From Syntrophaceae bacterium UBA2188 (lineage in GTDB: Bacteria > Desulfobacterota > BSN033 > UBA1163), in assembly GCA_002327985.1 (NCBI GenBank), contig DCVM01000058.1, forward strand, positions 48,534-112,533: a DNA stretch of 64,000 nucleotides, read 5' to 3'. Numbering within the stretch: the stretch's first letter is position 1; each line of letters begins with the position of its first letter. Shown in pieces: positions 8,783 to 16,591 of this stretch. The notes under the pieces were generated by a model. That model was not told where the DNA came from. It saw only the letters and a program-made list of their open reading frames with translations, and made no database searches. The translations under genes and the position numbers were made by a program.

Positions 8783-10090
8783 CTACCTCCCCATCATTGA
8801 AGGTAAAAAGAGAGCAATTTTTGGGAATATAGTTATAAAAATGACAACCATAATCATGGAGATCAAAAAAGGCATCGCCCCCCTGAAAATGGTTTGCATG
8901 GGAACATCTTTCACGACCCCGGCAAGAGTATAGACATTGAGCCCAACAGGCGGTGTAATCAGTCCTGCCTCCATCATGATCACGCAGATGACGCCAAACC
9001 AGATTGGGTCAAAGCCTAAGGCTTTAATCACAGGAAAGATGACAGGCATGGTCAGAACCATCATGGAAATCGCATCCAAGAAACAGCCGAGCATCATGTA
9101 AATCAGGATAATGATAGCAAGAATGATATATCGCGAGATGTGAAGCCCGGCCATCCAGCTCGAAACCGCCATGGGAATGGTAGAAAGGGCAAGAAAATAA
9201 CTGAAAACATTTGCTCCCGCCACGAGAAAGAGAACCAATACTGAAATCCGGACCGCTTCAAGAAGGGAAACAGAAAGACTATGCAAACTCAATTTCTTCT
9301 TCAGGAGAACAATGACAAAAAGGGCGGTCGCACCGATCGCACCAGCCTCTGTCGGATTGATGACCCCCCCATAGATTCCCCCCATGACAATGAAAAAAAC
9401 CAGCAGTGTTTCCCATATGCCCGAAAAGGCCTTTAGTTTCTCCTTAAAACTCACCTCTCCAGGAGTGGCTGGAGCTAAACTCGGGTTCAATTTCACCTGA
9501 CAGACAATAATGGTGACAAAGGCCAGGGAAAGGAGGATTCCCGGAAAAATCCCCGAGATTAAAAGTTTTCCAATCGATTGCTCGGTAAGCATGCCATAGA
9601 CCACAAAACCAAGAGAGGGTGGAATGAGAAAACTTAGCGTCCCGCCTGCTGCCACCGTGCCAACAGCTAATCTTGGAGCATAATTGAACCGTCTCATCTC
9701 AGGAATGGCAATCGTCCCCATCGCTGCTGAGGCTGCAACCGAGGAGCCGCTCAAAGCGGCAAAAAAAGCACAGGCTGAAATCGTGGCAATCCCTAATCCC
9801 CCGGGCAATTTCCTGAACCATTTATCAAAGGATCGATAGAGCTCCCTTGTAATCCCGGCGTTTCCTGCAAATCCTCCCATCAGGATGAAGAGAGGAATGA
9901 TCGTATAGGGATAATAAGAGGCGGTCTCATAAACGGTTTTGGCGATAACAGGCAATGCAGCATTGAGGGAGGTCAAATAACTAATGCCCAGAAATCCTAC
10001 CAACATCATGACAAAGGCAATGGGCATCCCAAGAAACAATAAGATGACAAGCAGTACACTCCCCAATATTCCTACCGTAATGGGATTCAC
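8783..10090 (-). CDS. dctM: TRAP transporter large permease (DctM)
   Basis: The 435-residue protein is hydrophobic throughout with about 12 membrane segments, and shows DctM features such as FILMGGFAGNAGITRELY and a conserved C-terminal half (GLITPPVGLNVYTLAGV). It forms the ion-driven translocation channel of a TRAP transporter. It overlaps dctQ by four bases (ATGA). As the transporter is co-transcribed with the catabolic genes, nicotinate or a related aromatic carboxylate is the likely cargo. Confidence 0.93.
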   Translation of the reverse strand: MNPITVGILGSVLLVILLFLGMPIAFVMMLVGFLGISYLTSLNAALPVIAKTVYETASYYPYTIIPLFILMGGFAGNAGITRELYRSFDKWFRKLPGGLGIATISACAFFAALSGSSVAASAAMGTIAIPEMRRFNYAPRLAVGTVAAGGTLSFLIPPSLGFVVYGMLTEQSIGKLLISGIFPGILLSLAFVTIIVCQVKLNPSLAPATPGEVSFKEKLKAFSGIWETLLVFFIVMGGIYGGVINPTEAGAIGATALFVIVLLKKKLSLHSLSVSLLEAVRISVLVLFLVAGANVFSYFLALSTIPMAVSSWMAGLHISRYIILAIIILIYMMLGCFLDAISMMVLTMPVIFPVIKALGFDPIWFGVICVIMMEAGLITPPVGLNVYTLAGVVKDVPMQTIFRGAMPFLISMIMVVIFITIFPKIALFLPSMMGR

Positions 10091-10578
10091 CCTTCCCTCC
10101 TCTTGAGTTTTCCTATTGAATTAACAAGGTCTGTCAGAAGTTCCAGCCATAGAAGGAAGCCTCCCACGGCAACGAGGATCCGGAATGGATATTGGGGAAT
10201 TCTCAGCATGTCCGAGACAGTACGTTCTCGGATGCCTTCTAACCAACCGTACCATATGACGATGGCAATGATGAACAAACTAAGTATCGTTGTGATGATC
10301 TCGCAGACAACTCGAACACGGGGAGATAACCGGGAGGTAAGAAAATCAACCCCGACGTGCCCCTTCACCTGCTGGGTGTAAGCGGCACCCAACAGGATGA
10401 AGGTGGCTAAGATATATTCGGATATTTCAAAGGTCCCCGGGATTGTTTTAGAAAGAAATTTTCTACCTATGATATCGCCAGTGGTGAGCAACATCAATGG
10501 AATGATAAAAAACATCCCTATGACACAGACATAAAAATTGATGCGGTGAATCATCTTTTGAGTTTTAGCCCACCACAT
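10087..10578 (-). CDS. dctQ: TRAP transporter small permease (DctQ)
   Basis: The 163-residue protein has four predicted membrane segments, and includes GRKFLSKTIPGTFEISEY and the HVGVDFLTSRL region typical of DctQ. It partners with DctM in the inner membrane. It lies between dctP and dctM in the usual P-Q-M order. Confidence 0.9.
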   Translation of the reverse strand: MWWAKTQKMIHRINFYVCVIGMFFIIPLMLLTTGDIIGRKFLSKTIPGTFEISEYILATFILLGAAYTQQVKGHVGVDFLTSRLSPRVRVVCEIITTILSLFIIAIVIWYGWLEGIRERTVSDMLRIPQYPFRILVAVGGFLLWLELLTDLVNSIGKLKRREG

Positions 10579-10605
10579 GTCCTGCCACTCCTAAAAATTC
10601 GATCG

Positions 10606-11673
10606 TTACTTCCATTCAGGTGGGAAGGCTGCCACCTTTACACCTCGTTTTTCACATTCCTCATTGTACATACGGACCACTTCTTTAGCCTTCAGACCCT
10701 TCCCTTCAAGATCTGATACCCACTTTCTTGTTACATCTCTGAAGCGGTCATACCATCGTTCCGCCTCCTTTGATGGAAGATTATAGAGTTCCACTTTCTT
10801 GTCAGTAATTTCATTCAACATCGTTTTATAAACTTCTCTGGTCAATCCTCCTGTTGTGTGGAAGGGATTGTGGCATACATCCTCGACGACGGGCTTAAGG
10901 TCATCAGGTGTCTTTTTCCAGCTTTCCTGATTCATAATGACACCTTCAGAAACGCAACCAAAGGTTGTGACGACTGCATGCTTTGTCACCTCATAGAGTT
11001 TGAAAGAAAGGATCAAGGGGGGACAGGTTACGATTCCATCAATTGTTCCTGTTTCCATTGCCATATAGACGTCCCCGAGAGGCATGAAGATTGGCTCTGC
11101 TCCAAGTGACTTAATATAATGGGTTTGATGACCCCCAGGGCTCCTTATCTTGAGGCCCTTCACATCCTCGAGGGTTCTCACGGGTTTTTTGGTCCACATG
11201 AAAGCCTGGATGCATCCATTCAACTCCACCATTTTTACTCCAGGAAATTCCTGGTTAAGAACACGTTTATACATGGCATTTCCTATATCTGTCGCAATAT
11301 CCTTCCCATCAACCCATGCAGCCAAAGAAAGAACATCGGTCAATGGAAAGCGGCCTGGCGTCCAGGTGGCGGTAAAGTAACCCATATCCGAAAGGCCTTT
11401 CGCGACGATATCAAAATGTTCTGGCCCCTTCCCGAGGGCACCTCCTGCGTACATCGTCGATGTAATTCTCCCCTTGCTCTTCTTCTTCAGCTCTTCAAGC
11501 ATCGGCTCCCAGACGGTCTTGACCTCCCGGCTAACCGGAACATGCCAGGTGCTAAACCTTAAATTAGTAGCTTGACCATAAGCCAAATGAGAATGGCCTA
11601 ATCCCGTTCCTACTGCGATACCCCCCACCACTGAACTTTTTATAAAATCCCTTCTTGTGATTTTTCTAGACAT
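10606..11673 (-). CDS. dctP: TRAP transporter substrate-binding protein (DctP)
   Basis: The 355-residue protein starts with a Tat-type signal peptide: TRRDFIK at residues 6-12, a short hydrophobic stretch, and likely cleavage after AYGQA near residue 35. The mature part matches the periplasmic DctP family, including GLKIRSPGGHQTHYIKSLGA, which holds the family's conserved substrate-contacting arginine region, and MALETG-like MAMETGTIDGI. AGGAGGTG lies just upstream of the ATG. It would capture the carboxylate substrate in the periplasm and deliver it to DctQM. Confidence 0.92.
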   Translation of the reverse strand: MSRKITRRDFIKSSVVGGIAVGTGLGHSHLAYGQATNLRFSTWHVPVSREVKTVWEPMLEELKKKSKGRITSTMYAGGALGKGPEHFDIVAKGLSDMGYFTATWTPGRFPLTDVLSLAAWVDGKDIATDIGNAMYKRVLNQEFPGVKMVELNGCIQAFMWTKKPVRTLEDVKGLKIRSPGGHQTHYIKSLGAEPIFMPLGDVYMAMETGTIDGIVTCPPLILSFKLYEVTKHAVVTTFGCVSEGVIMNQESWKKTPDDLKPVVEDVCHNPFHTTGGLTREVYKTMLNEITDKKVELYNLPSKEAERWYDRFRDVTRKWVSDLEGKGLKAKEVVRMYNEECEKRGVKVAAFPPEWK

Positions 11674-11774
11674 TTTACACCTCCTGCCTGAATGATCTCT
11701 TGATGAGTTTTAAAAAAAATTCACCTCCTCTCTCTAAAGATATCTTTTTTCTACATGCTTGATTTAGCATTAAA

Positions 11775-11803
11775 TTTGTACCTTTTAGTCTTTATTTAAT
11801 CAA
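11775..11803 (-). promoter_or_regulatory. candidate sigma-70-like promoter for the transporter/catabolic operon
   Basis: On the minus strand TTGATT (11803-11798), a 17-base spacer and TACAAA (11780-11775) lie about 100 bases before dctP. Each box matches consensus at four of six positions. The -35 box overlaps the stop codon of the regulator gene. This is sequence resemblance only. Confidence 0.35.
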
Positions 11804-12351
11804 AAGGTCGGTGGACTCACCACCCATATGACGACCGCCTTTTTTTTACTTGGGTTTGACCAGCTATGAGGTTCCTGGGATGAAAAATAGAAACTTTCGT
11901 TTTTCTTCAGTCGATACGCCTTCCCATTTAGGTTGATTTCCAGATTTCCCTTCAAAACAATTCCACATTCTTCTCCGATATGGGAGTAAAATCCTTTCGA
12001 CCCACCTCCGGGTTCGATGGTTGTATAAAAAGGTTGCATTCTTTTATTTTGAATATTTCGAACAAGCATCTGTATTTTAGCTTCCCCTCGTTTAAACCTT
12101 ATCTTTACCCTTTCCGCCTCTTTGCAGACCACATCGTTCTCTTTTGTTTCTGGCTCAAGGAAGAAATCAACCACTTTTACCTGAAGGGCAGAAGCAATTT
12201 TTTTCAGGATCATGATAGAAGGGTTTGCACGACCCCTTTCGAGCTGGGAAAGGTAGGCATCTGTGCAGCCAGCTTTGTTAGCCAGTTGTTTGAGGGTCAT
12301 TCGGTTCGCCAAGCGGAAGACCTTGAGTTTTTCGGCAATCTCTTTCATCAA
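11800..12351 (-). CDS. XRE-family regulator with C-terminal cupin domain
   Basis: The 183-residue protein has an N-terminal helix-turn-helix (residues ~8-60; MTLKQLANKAGCTDAYLSQL and ERGRANPS) and a C-terminal cupin_2 domain (~110-180; GEECGIVLKGNLEINL, PHSWSNPS). Such proteins often regulate adjacent catabolic or amine-metabolism genes, with the cupin sensing a small ligand. It is upstream of and in line with the TRAP operon and is the obvious candidate regulator of it. An inverted repeat lies in its own promoter region, consistent with autoregulation. Confidence 0.9.
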   Translation of the reverse strand: MMKEIAEKLKVFRLANRMTLKQLANKAGCTDAYLSQLERGRANPSIMILKKIASALQVKVVDFFLEPETKENDVVCKEAERVKIRFKRGEAKIQMLVRNIQNKRMQPFYTTIEPGGGSKGFYSHIGEECGIVLKGNLEINLNGKAYRLKKNESFYFSSQEPHSWSNPSKKKAVVIWVVSPPTF

Positions 12352-12357
12352 AGCAAC

Positions 12358-12411
12358 ATTAAATATAATTACATCTAATTAACAAATATTTAATATCTAA
12401 AAATTTGTCAA
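12358..12411 (-). promoter_or_regulatory. candidate promoter and operator of the XRE-cupin gene
   Basis: A perfect TTGACA is read on the minus strand at 12411-12406. A weak TATTTG lies 17 bases on, at 12388-12383. The inverted repeat ATTAAATAT (12358-12366) / ATATTTAAT (12386-12394) overlaps the -10 area and the leader. Centre-to-centre spacing is 28 bases, between two and three helical turns. It could be the binding site of the regulator itself. Confidence 0.4.
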
Positions 12412-12492
12412 GCAGAAAAATAGTCCTTGTTTTTGTCATTCTGGACTTGATTCAGAATCCCTATAAAGAGACCCTGATTAGAGGTCAGCCAA

Positions 12493-13254
12493 TTACACAT
12501 TCCCCCCTTCGCAAGAATGACCTTTAGGGGTCAGTGTGTAATCTATCTTAATGTTGGAAAGGGCGCGGAAGATATTTCCTTTGACCCGACGGTCCTTCTT
12601 ATTTAAAGACCCAATGATATCCTTGATCACTTTCCTTTTTGTCTTTCCGGAACTCGGGCAACCGCTTGGACCGAAAGGCAAATCCATCTCTCGGGCGAAT
12701 CTCTCAACTTTTTTCTCCTCCAATAAGGCAAAGGGACGAATCAAAGTAATCTTCCCCTTAAAGAGGGTTTGAAGGGGGACCATCGTGCTGATTTCAGCAC
12801 TATAAAAAATATTAAGAAGAAGAGTTTCAATGATATCATCCTGGTGATGGCCAAGAGCAATCTTGTTACATTTGAAACGTTGCACAAGATGAAACAGATG
12901 TTTTCTTCTCTCCCATGAGCAGAGGAAACAGGGGTTTTCTCTATTCTCAGGGCTGTTTGCTCTTCTCCCAATATCGGTGAACTCAATGTGATAAGCAAGC
13001 CCTTTATTTTCAAAATAATTCTTCAGGATCTCGGCTCGGCCGGAACCAAAACCGAGGTCAATGTAGACCGGGAAAAGTTCATAACGGATGGGAACCCGTT
13101 TGCTCCGTTCATGGAGGAGATGGAACAATGAAAGGCTATCTTTCCCTCCAGAGACTCCCACCATAATCCGGTCTCCCTCCTGGATCAAACCATAACGGTG
13201 GATCGCCTTTCCCATCAAGCTTCGAATCTCTTTCTGCCAGTATGCCATTGTCAT
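12493..13254 (-). CDS. ttcA: TtcA-like tRNA 2-thiolation ATPase
   Basis: The 253-residue PP-loop protein has SGGKDS at 35-40, CFLC (Cys 109 and 112) and a third cysteine in SGCPSSG (Cys 199). TtcA uses three such cysteines to hold an Fe-S cluster and thiolates C32 of some tRNAs after adenylation. The last dozen residues (TPKGHSCEGGNV) come from a repeat-like DNA stretch, so the natural C-terminus may have been extended or replaced. Other PP-loop thiolases remain possible. Confidence 0.85.
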   Translation of the reverse strand: MTMAYWQKEIRSLMGKAIHRYGLIQEGDRIMVGVSGGKDSLSLFHLLHERSKRVPIRYELFPVYIDLGFGSGRAEILKNYFENKGLAYHIEFTDIGRRANSPENRENPCFLCSWERRKHLFHLVQRFKCNKIALGHHQDDIIETLLLNIFYSAEISTMVPLQTLFKGKITLIRPFALLEEKKVERFAREMDLPFGPSGCPSSGKTKRKVIKDIIGSLNKKDRRVKGNIFRALSNIKIDYTLTPKGHSCEGGNV

Positions 13255-13328
13255 GTTCGAGGATCGCTCCGCTTGAGGTGCGTTTCACTTGAGGACCGCT
13301 GCGCTCGAGGGCCTTAATACACGAGATC

Positions 13329-13371
13329 TTTGGCCTCTTCCCTCAAGTCAGAAGGACGATCCTCAAGGCCT
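13329..13371. repeat. dispersed GAGG/CCTC repeat, copy 2
   Basis: Copy 2 of the element at 6714-6762. The surrounding gap (13255-13383) also holds GAGGATCGCTCCGCTTGAGG at its left end, complementary in part to CCTCAAGGCC at its right end, so the whole gap can fold on itself. Confidence 0.5.
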
Positions 13372-13383
13372 CAGGGCCGCTCC

Positions 13384-14040
13384 TTAAACGAAGTGGTCCC
13401 ATCCTCTTATGCCTTTTAATGGACATATATCACATCTCGGTATCTTTTGACACACAGTCTTCCCTAAATAAACGAAAAGGGCATGGTATTCATTGAATAA
13501 CTTTTCATTGCTTGGAAGATGATCCATAAAAAGTTTCTGGACGTCCTCATAGGAAGTTTTCTCTGAAATCACACCGTGACGCGAAAGGATTCTCTTCGTA
13601 TAGGCATCGATAACAAAGATGGGTTTCCTCAGGCCATAAAGGAGAATGCTATCTGCAGTTTCAGGCCCAATTCCATTAACCCTGAGAAGTTTTTCCCTTA
13701 ATGCTACAGTGTTCTCCTTCCCCATCACCTTTATATTCCCGTCATATTCTTCAAACAAGAAATCGACAAAAGACTTCAAACGATCCGTTTTGATTCGATA
13801 GTAGCCTGACGATTTAATGAGTGGGGCCAACTGTGGTTTCTTAAGATGATGAATCCCTTCCGGATTTAAAACCCCCTTCCCTTTCAGCTTCTGAATCGCC
13901 TTCTCAACATTTCTCCAGGAGGTATTCTGGGTAAGAATGGCCCCTACCATGACCTCAAAAGGGGTTTCTGCAGGCCACCAGTGTCGAGGGCCATAGGCCT
14001 GGTAAAGGATTCGGTAAATGTTCATTAAGAGCCGTTGCAT
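13384..14040 (-). CDS. endonuclease III/HhH-GPD family DNA glycosylase (MpgII-like)
   Basis: The 218-residue protein has the family core with LLRVNGIGPETADSILLYG (helix-hairpin-helix, ~118-136) and VIDAYT with the catalytic Asp at 145. The Lys that makes EndoIII a lyase is replaced by Glu 127, which suggests a glycosylase without lyase activity, as in the MpgII/Mig group. Three cysteines (197, 203, 206) resemble the Fe-S loop, but the spacing is C-x5-C and the fourth Cys is missing. So the cluster may be absent or ligated differently. Base specificity cannot be read from the sequence. Confidence 0.85.
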   Translation of the reverse strand: MQRLLMNIYRILYQAYGPRHWWPAETPFEVMVGAILTQNTSWRNVEKAIQKLKGKGVLNPEGIHHLKKPQLAPLIKSSGYYRIKTDRLKSFVDFLFEEYDGNIKVMGKENTVALREKLLRVNGIGPETADSILLYGLRKPIFVIDAYTKRILSRHGVISEKTSYEDVQKLFMDHLPSNEKLFNEYHALFVYLGKTVCQKIPRCDICPLKGIRGWDHFV

Positions 14041-14074
14041 GAAATTTCACCTGTAGCGCACGGTTCTGGAAAAA

Positions 14075-14157
14075 TGGAATGCTGGAATAATGACACAAAA
14101 AAGACTATTCCTAACTTCCTTGCCCAATATTCCAATATTCCAGTATTCCAACATTCC
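14075..14157 (+). repeat. ATTCCA-rich dispersed element, copy 1
   Basis: This element contains TGGAATAATGACACAAAAAA, then CTAACTTCCTTGCCCAATAT and repeated ATTCCA words. Read in reverse complement, 15310-15400 carries the same series (TGGAATAAAGACACAAACAA, then CTAACTTTCTTGCCCAATAT). The two copies flank one ABC permease gene in opposite orientation. Confidence 0.75.
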
Positions 14158-14167
14158 ATTACTCATC

Positions 14168-15298
14168 TTATTTCAGCCTCTTTTGAAATCTCAGGGAACT
14201 TAATAAGATCGTGAACCCACCCAGAATAACTAATGCCAGCATCTCAGGCCAGAGGATATCCAATCCATTCCCCTTTAAAAAGACACCTCGGATAATGATT
14301 AAAAAGTACCGTAATGGGTTTACATACGTAATGGTTTGAAGCCATTCTGGCATATTTTCTAAGGGGAAAGCAAAACCTGAGAGGATAAAGGCTGGCATCA
14401 TAAAAAAGAATGTTGAAATCTGGGCTTGCTGCTGTGTGGAAGAGATAGTGGAGATGAAGAGACCTATTCCTACGGAACTCATTAAGAAGAAGACATTCCC
14501 TAAAAGAAGGATAAGAGGGTTTCCTCGAAAAGGAACTTCAAACCAAAATACTCCGATCAGGGCGATCATCATGGCATCTGCAAGCCCAATCATCGCAAAA
14601 GGAAAGGTCTTCCCCAACATCAACTCCCACGACCGGATAGGGCTCACCATGATCTGTTCAAGAGTACCCATCTCCCTCTCCCTGACAATGGCCTGTGCCG
14701 TAAGAATAATAGGAAGGAGAAAAGCAATGGAGGCGATGACCCCTGGAACATAAAAAAGTCGACTCTCGACGTTGGGGTTAAACCAGATCCGATGCTCGAG
14801 TTCCACTCCGGCCTCCTCGAAACCGACGATCCCTTCCCGATTCAACCTTTTGATCATCATCATGGTTGAATACTCTGAAAGAATCCGACCGATGTAGCCC
14901 AGGGCAATCATGGCCGTATTCGATTCAGTTCCATCGAGGATGATCTGCACAATCCCTGTATCTCCCTTCTTCAATTTTCTTGAAAAATCGCTTGGGATTT
15001 CGATACAGAGAGTGACAGCTCCCCTACGAATAAGGGTCTCAATCTCTGCTGGGGTCTTCGGATAAGAAACTATATCAAAATATTTAGAACTCCCGAACCG
15101 ACTGGTCAATTCTCTTGATTCCACACTCTGATCCAGGTCCCGTAAAGCAGTCTGAATGTGTTTTACATCCAGATTGGCCGCATATCCAAAGACGATCAAT
15201 TGAAAAATAGGCGGGAAGATAAGAATCATCCTCAACCGCTTATCTCTCAGGACCTGAATCATCTCTTTGACAAATAGGTATCGAACACGGTGAAACAT
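14168..15298 (-). CDS. ABC-2 type exporter permease (YbhR-like)
   Basis: The 376-residue protein has one N-terminal membrane segment, a large extracytoplasmic domain (residues ~45-180) and five to six C-terminal segments with the ABC-2 signature REREMGTLEQIMVSPI. This matches YbhR/YbhS/YhhJ permeases. It pairs with the next permease gene upstream to form the membrane part of an exporter with the two ATPases and the HlyD-type protein. Inverted copies of an ATTCCA-rich repeat lie on both sides. The substrate is unknown. Confidence 0.9.
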   Translation of the reverse strand: MFHRVRYLFVKEMIQVLRDKRLRMILIFPPIFQLIVFGYAANLDVKHIQTALRDLDQSVESRELTSRFGSSKYFDIVSYPKTPAEIETLIRRGAVTLCIEIPSDFSRKLKKGDTGIVQIILDGTESNTAMIALGYIGRILSEYSTMMMIKRLNREGIVGFEEAGVELEHRIWFNPNVESRLFYVPGVIASIAFLLPIILTAQAIVREREMGTLEQIMVSPIRSWELMLGKTFPFAMIGLADAMMIALIGVFWFEVPFRGNPLILLLGNVFFLMSSVGIGLFISTISSTQQQAQISTFFFMMPAFILSGFAFPLENMPEWLQTITYVNPLRYFLIIIRGVFLKGNGLDILWPEMLALVILGGFTILLSSLRFQKRLK

Positions 15299-15309
15299 AA
15301 ATACCTTCT

Positions 15310-15400
15310 TGGAATATTGGGATGCTGGAAAATTGGAATATTGGGCAAGAAAGTTAGAATTAGCTTGTTTGTGTCTTTATTCCAACATTCCATTATTCCA
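15310..15400 (-). repeat. ATTCCA-rich dispersed element, copy 2 (inverted)
   Basis: Inverse of the element at 14075-14157, about 85% similar by eye over 70 bases. More ATTCCA words continue to about 15446, so the whole permease-permease gap is repeat-derived. Confidence 0.75.
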
Positions 15401-15457
15401 TTGTTCCAGCTTTTTTCATGATTCCATCATTCCATAATTCCATCATTCTTTATATTC

Positions 15458-16591
15458 TTATCTCAATTCTTTTTTAAAACTCTTGGTCGCTACCCAAAGT
15501 CCTGCCACAGCCATCCCGATCAGGATTAACGTTTCGGTCCAGAGAAAAGAGAAATCTGCTCCTTTTAGAAATATTTCCTTGAGTATGGTGACATAATATC
15601 TGGGTGCAATCCCATAGGTGATGAGCTGAAGCCAAAATGGCATATTCGCGATGACGAAAGTGAACCCTGATAACAAGAAGGTCGGAAGGAAACCGATGAC
15701 CATGGCCATCTGATTGGCCAGAATTTGAGTCTTTGCTACAGTAGAGATGGTCATGCCCAGTGCCAGGGCAACAAAGATATAGATGCAGGAAAGAAGAAAA
15801 AGGAGAGCGATGCTCCCCCTCAGGGGCACCTCAAAGACCCATTTCCCCATCCATATCGCCAATGCTAAATCGATAAGACACAAGAAAAAATATGGAAACA
15901 ATTTCCCGATAATCAATTCCTCTTTTCGGACGGGGGTGGAGATGAGAAGTTCCATTGTTCCCTGCTCCCATTCACGAACAATCACCTGTCCTGTGAGGAG
16001 CACTCCGATGATGGACATGATCACCGCCACCAACCCCGGTATAAAATAATTCTTTGATTCCAGTTCTTCATTGAACCAGATTCTTGGCCGGCCTTCGACA
16101 GGTGCTTTGAGTCTTTGCCCACCCAATCGGTCTATCTTCAGAAAGGTTTTCTCAAGATTGTATTCCCGGACCACCCCCTGGATATACGTCAGAATGATAT
16201 TGGCGGTATTGGAATCCGAGCCGTCCAGTAATATCTGAATGGTTGCCTTTTTCCCGCCCTTGATCGTTTTGGAGAAATCCCATGGAAGAATCAATCCCAT
16301 CTTGGTCTCACCCCGATCAATCCATCGTTGAATCTCTTTCTCATCCTGTGCAAAAAAGAGAAGATGAAAATAGGGAGAGGCGCTGAACCGATGGATAAAG
16401 GATAAACTTTCCTGACTTTTATCGCGATCCAAAACAGCCATGGGTACCTTCTTTACATCAAGGCTGACCGCATAACCAAAGAGGAGCATGAGCAAGACGG
16501 GCATCAGGATCACCAATCCCAGACTTCTCCAGTCTCGTAGGATGTGGAACCATTCTTTTCGTGCGATGGCCCAGATGCGAGAAAAATTCAT
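15458..16591 (-). CDS. ABC-2 type exporter permease (YbhS-like)
   Basis: The 377-residue protein has the same architecture as its neighbour: an N-terminal segment (MPVLLMLLFGYAVSLDVKKV), an extracytoplasmic domain with LDGSDSNTANI, and a C-terminal membrane half with VREWEQGTMELLISTPV. It overlaps the upstream ATPase gene by four bases, so they are translated together. Confidence 0.9.
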   Translation of the reverse strand: MNFSRIWAIARKEWFHILRDWRSLGLVILMPVLLMLLFGYAVSLDVKKVPMAVLDRDKSQESLSFIHRFSASPYFHLLFFAQDEKEIQRWIDRGETKMGLILPWDFSKTIKGGKKATIQILLDGSDSNTANIILTYIQGVVREYNLEKTFLKIDRLGGQRLKAPVEGRPRIWFNEELESKNYFIPGLVAVIMSIIGVLLTGQVIVREWEQGTMELLISTPVRKEELIIGKLFPYFFLCLIDLALAIWMGKWVFEVPLRGSIALLFLLSCIYIFVALALGMTISTVAKTQILANQMAMVIGFLPTFLLSGFTFVIANMPFWLQLITYGIAPRYYVTILKEIFLKGADFSFLWTETLILIGMAVAGLWVATKSFKKELR

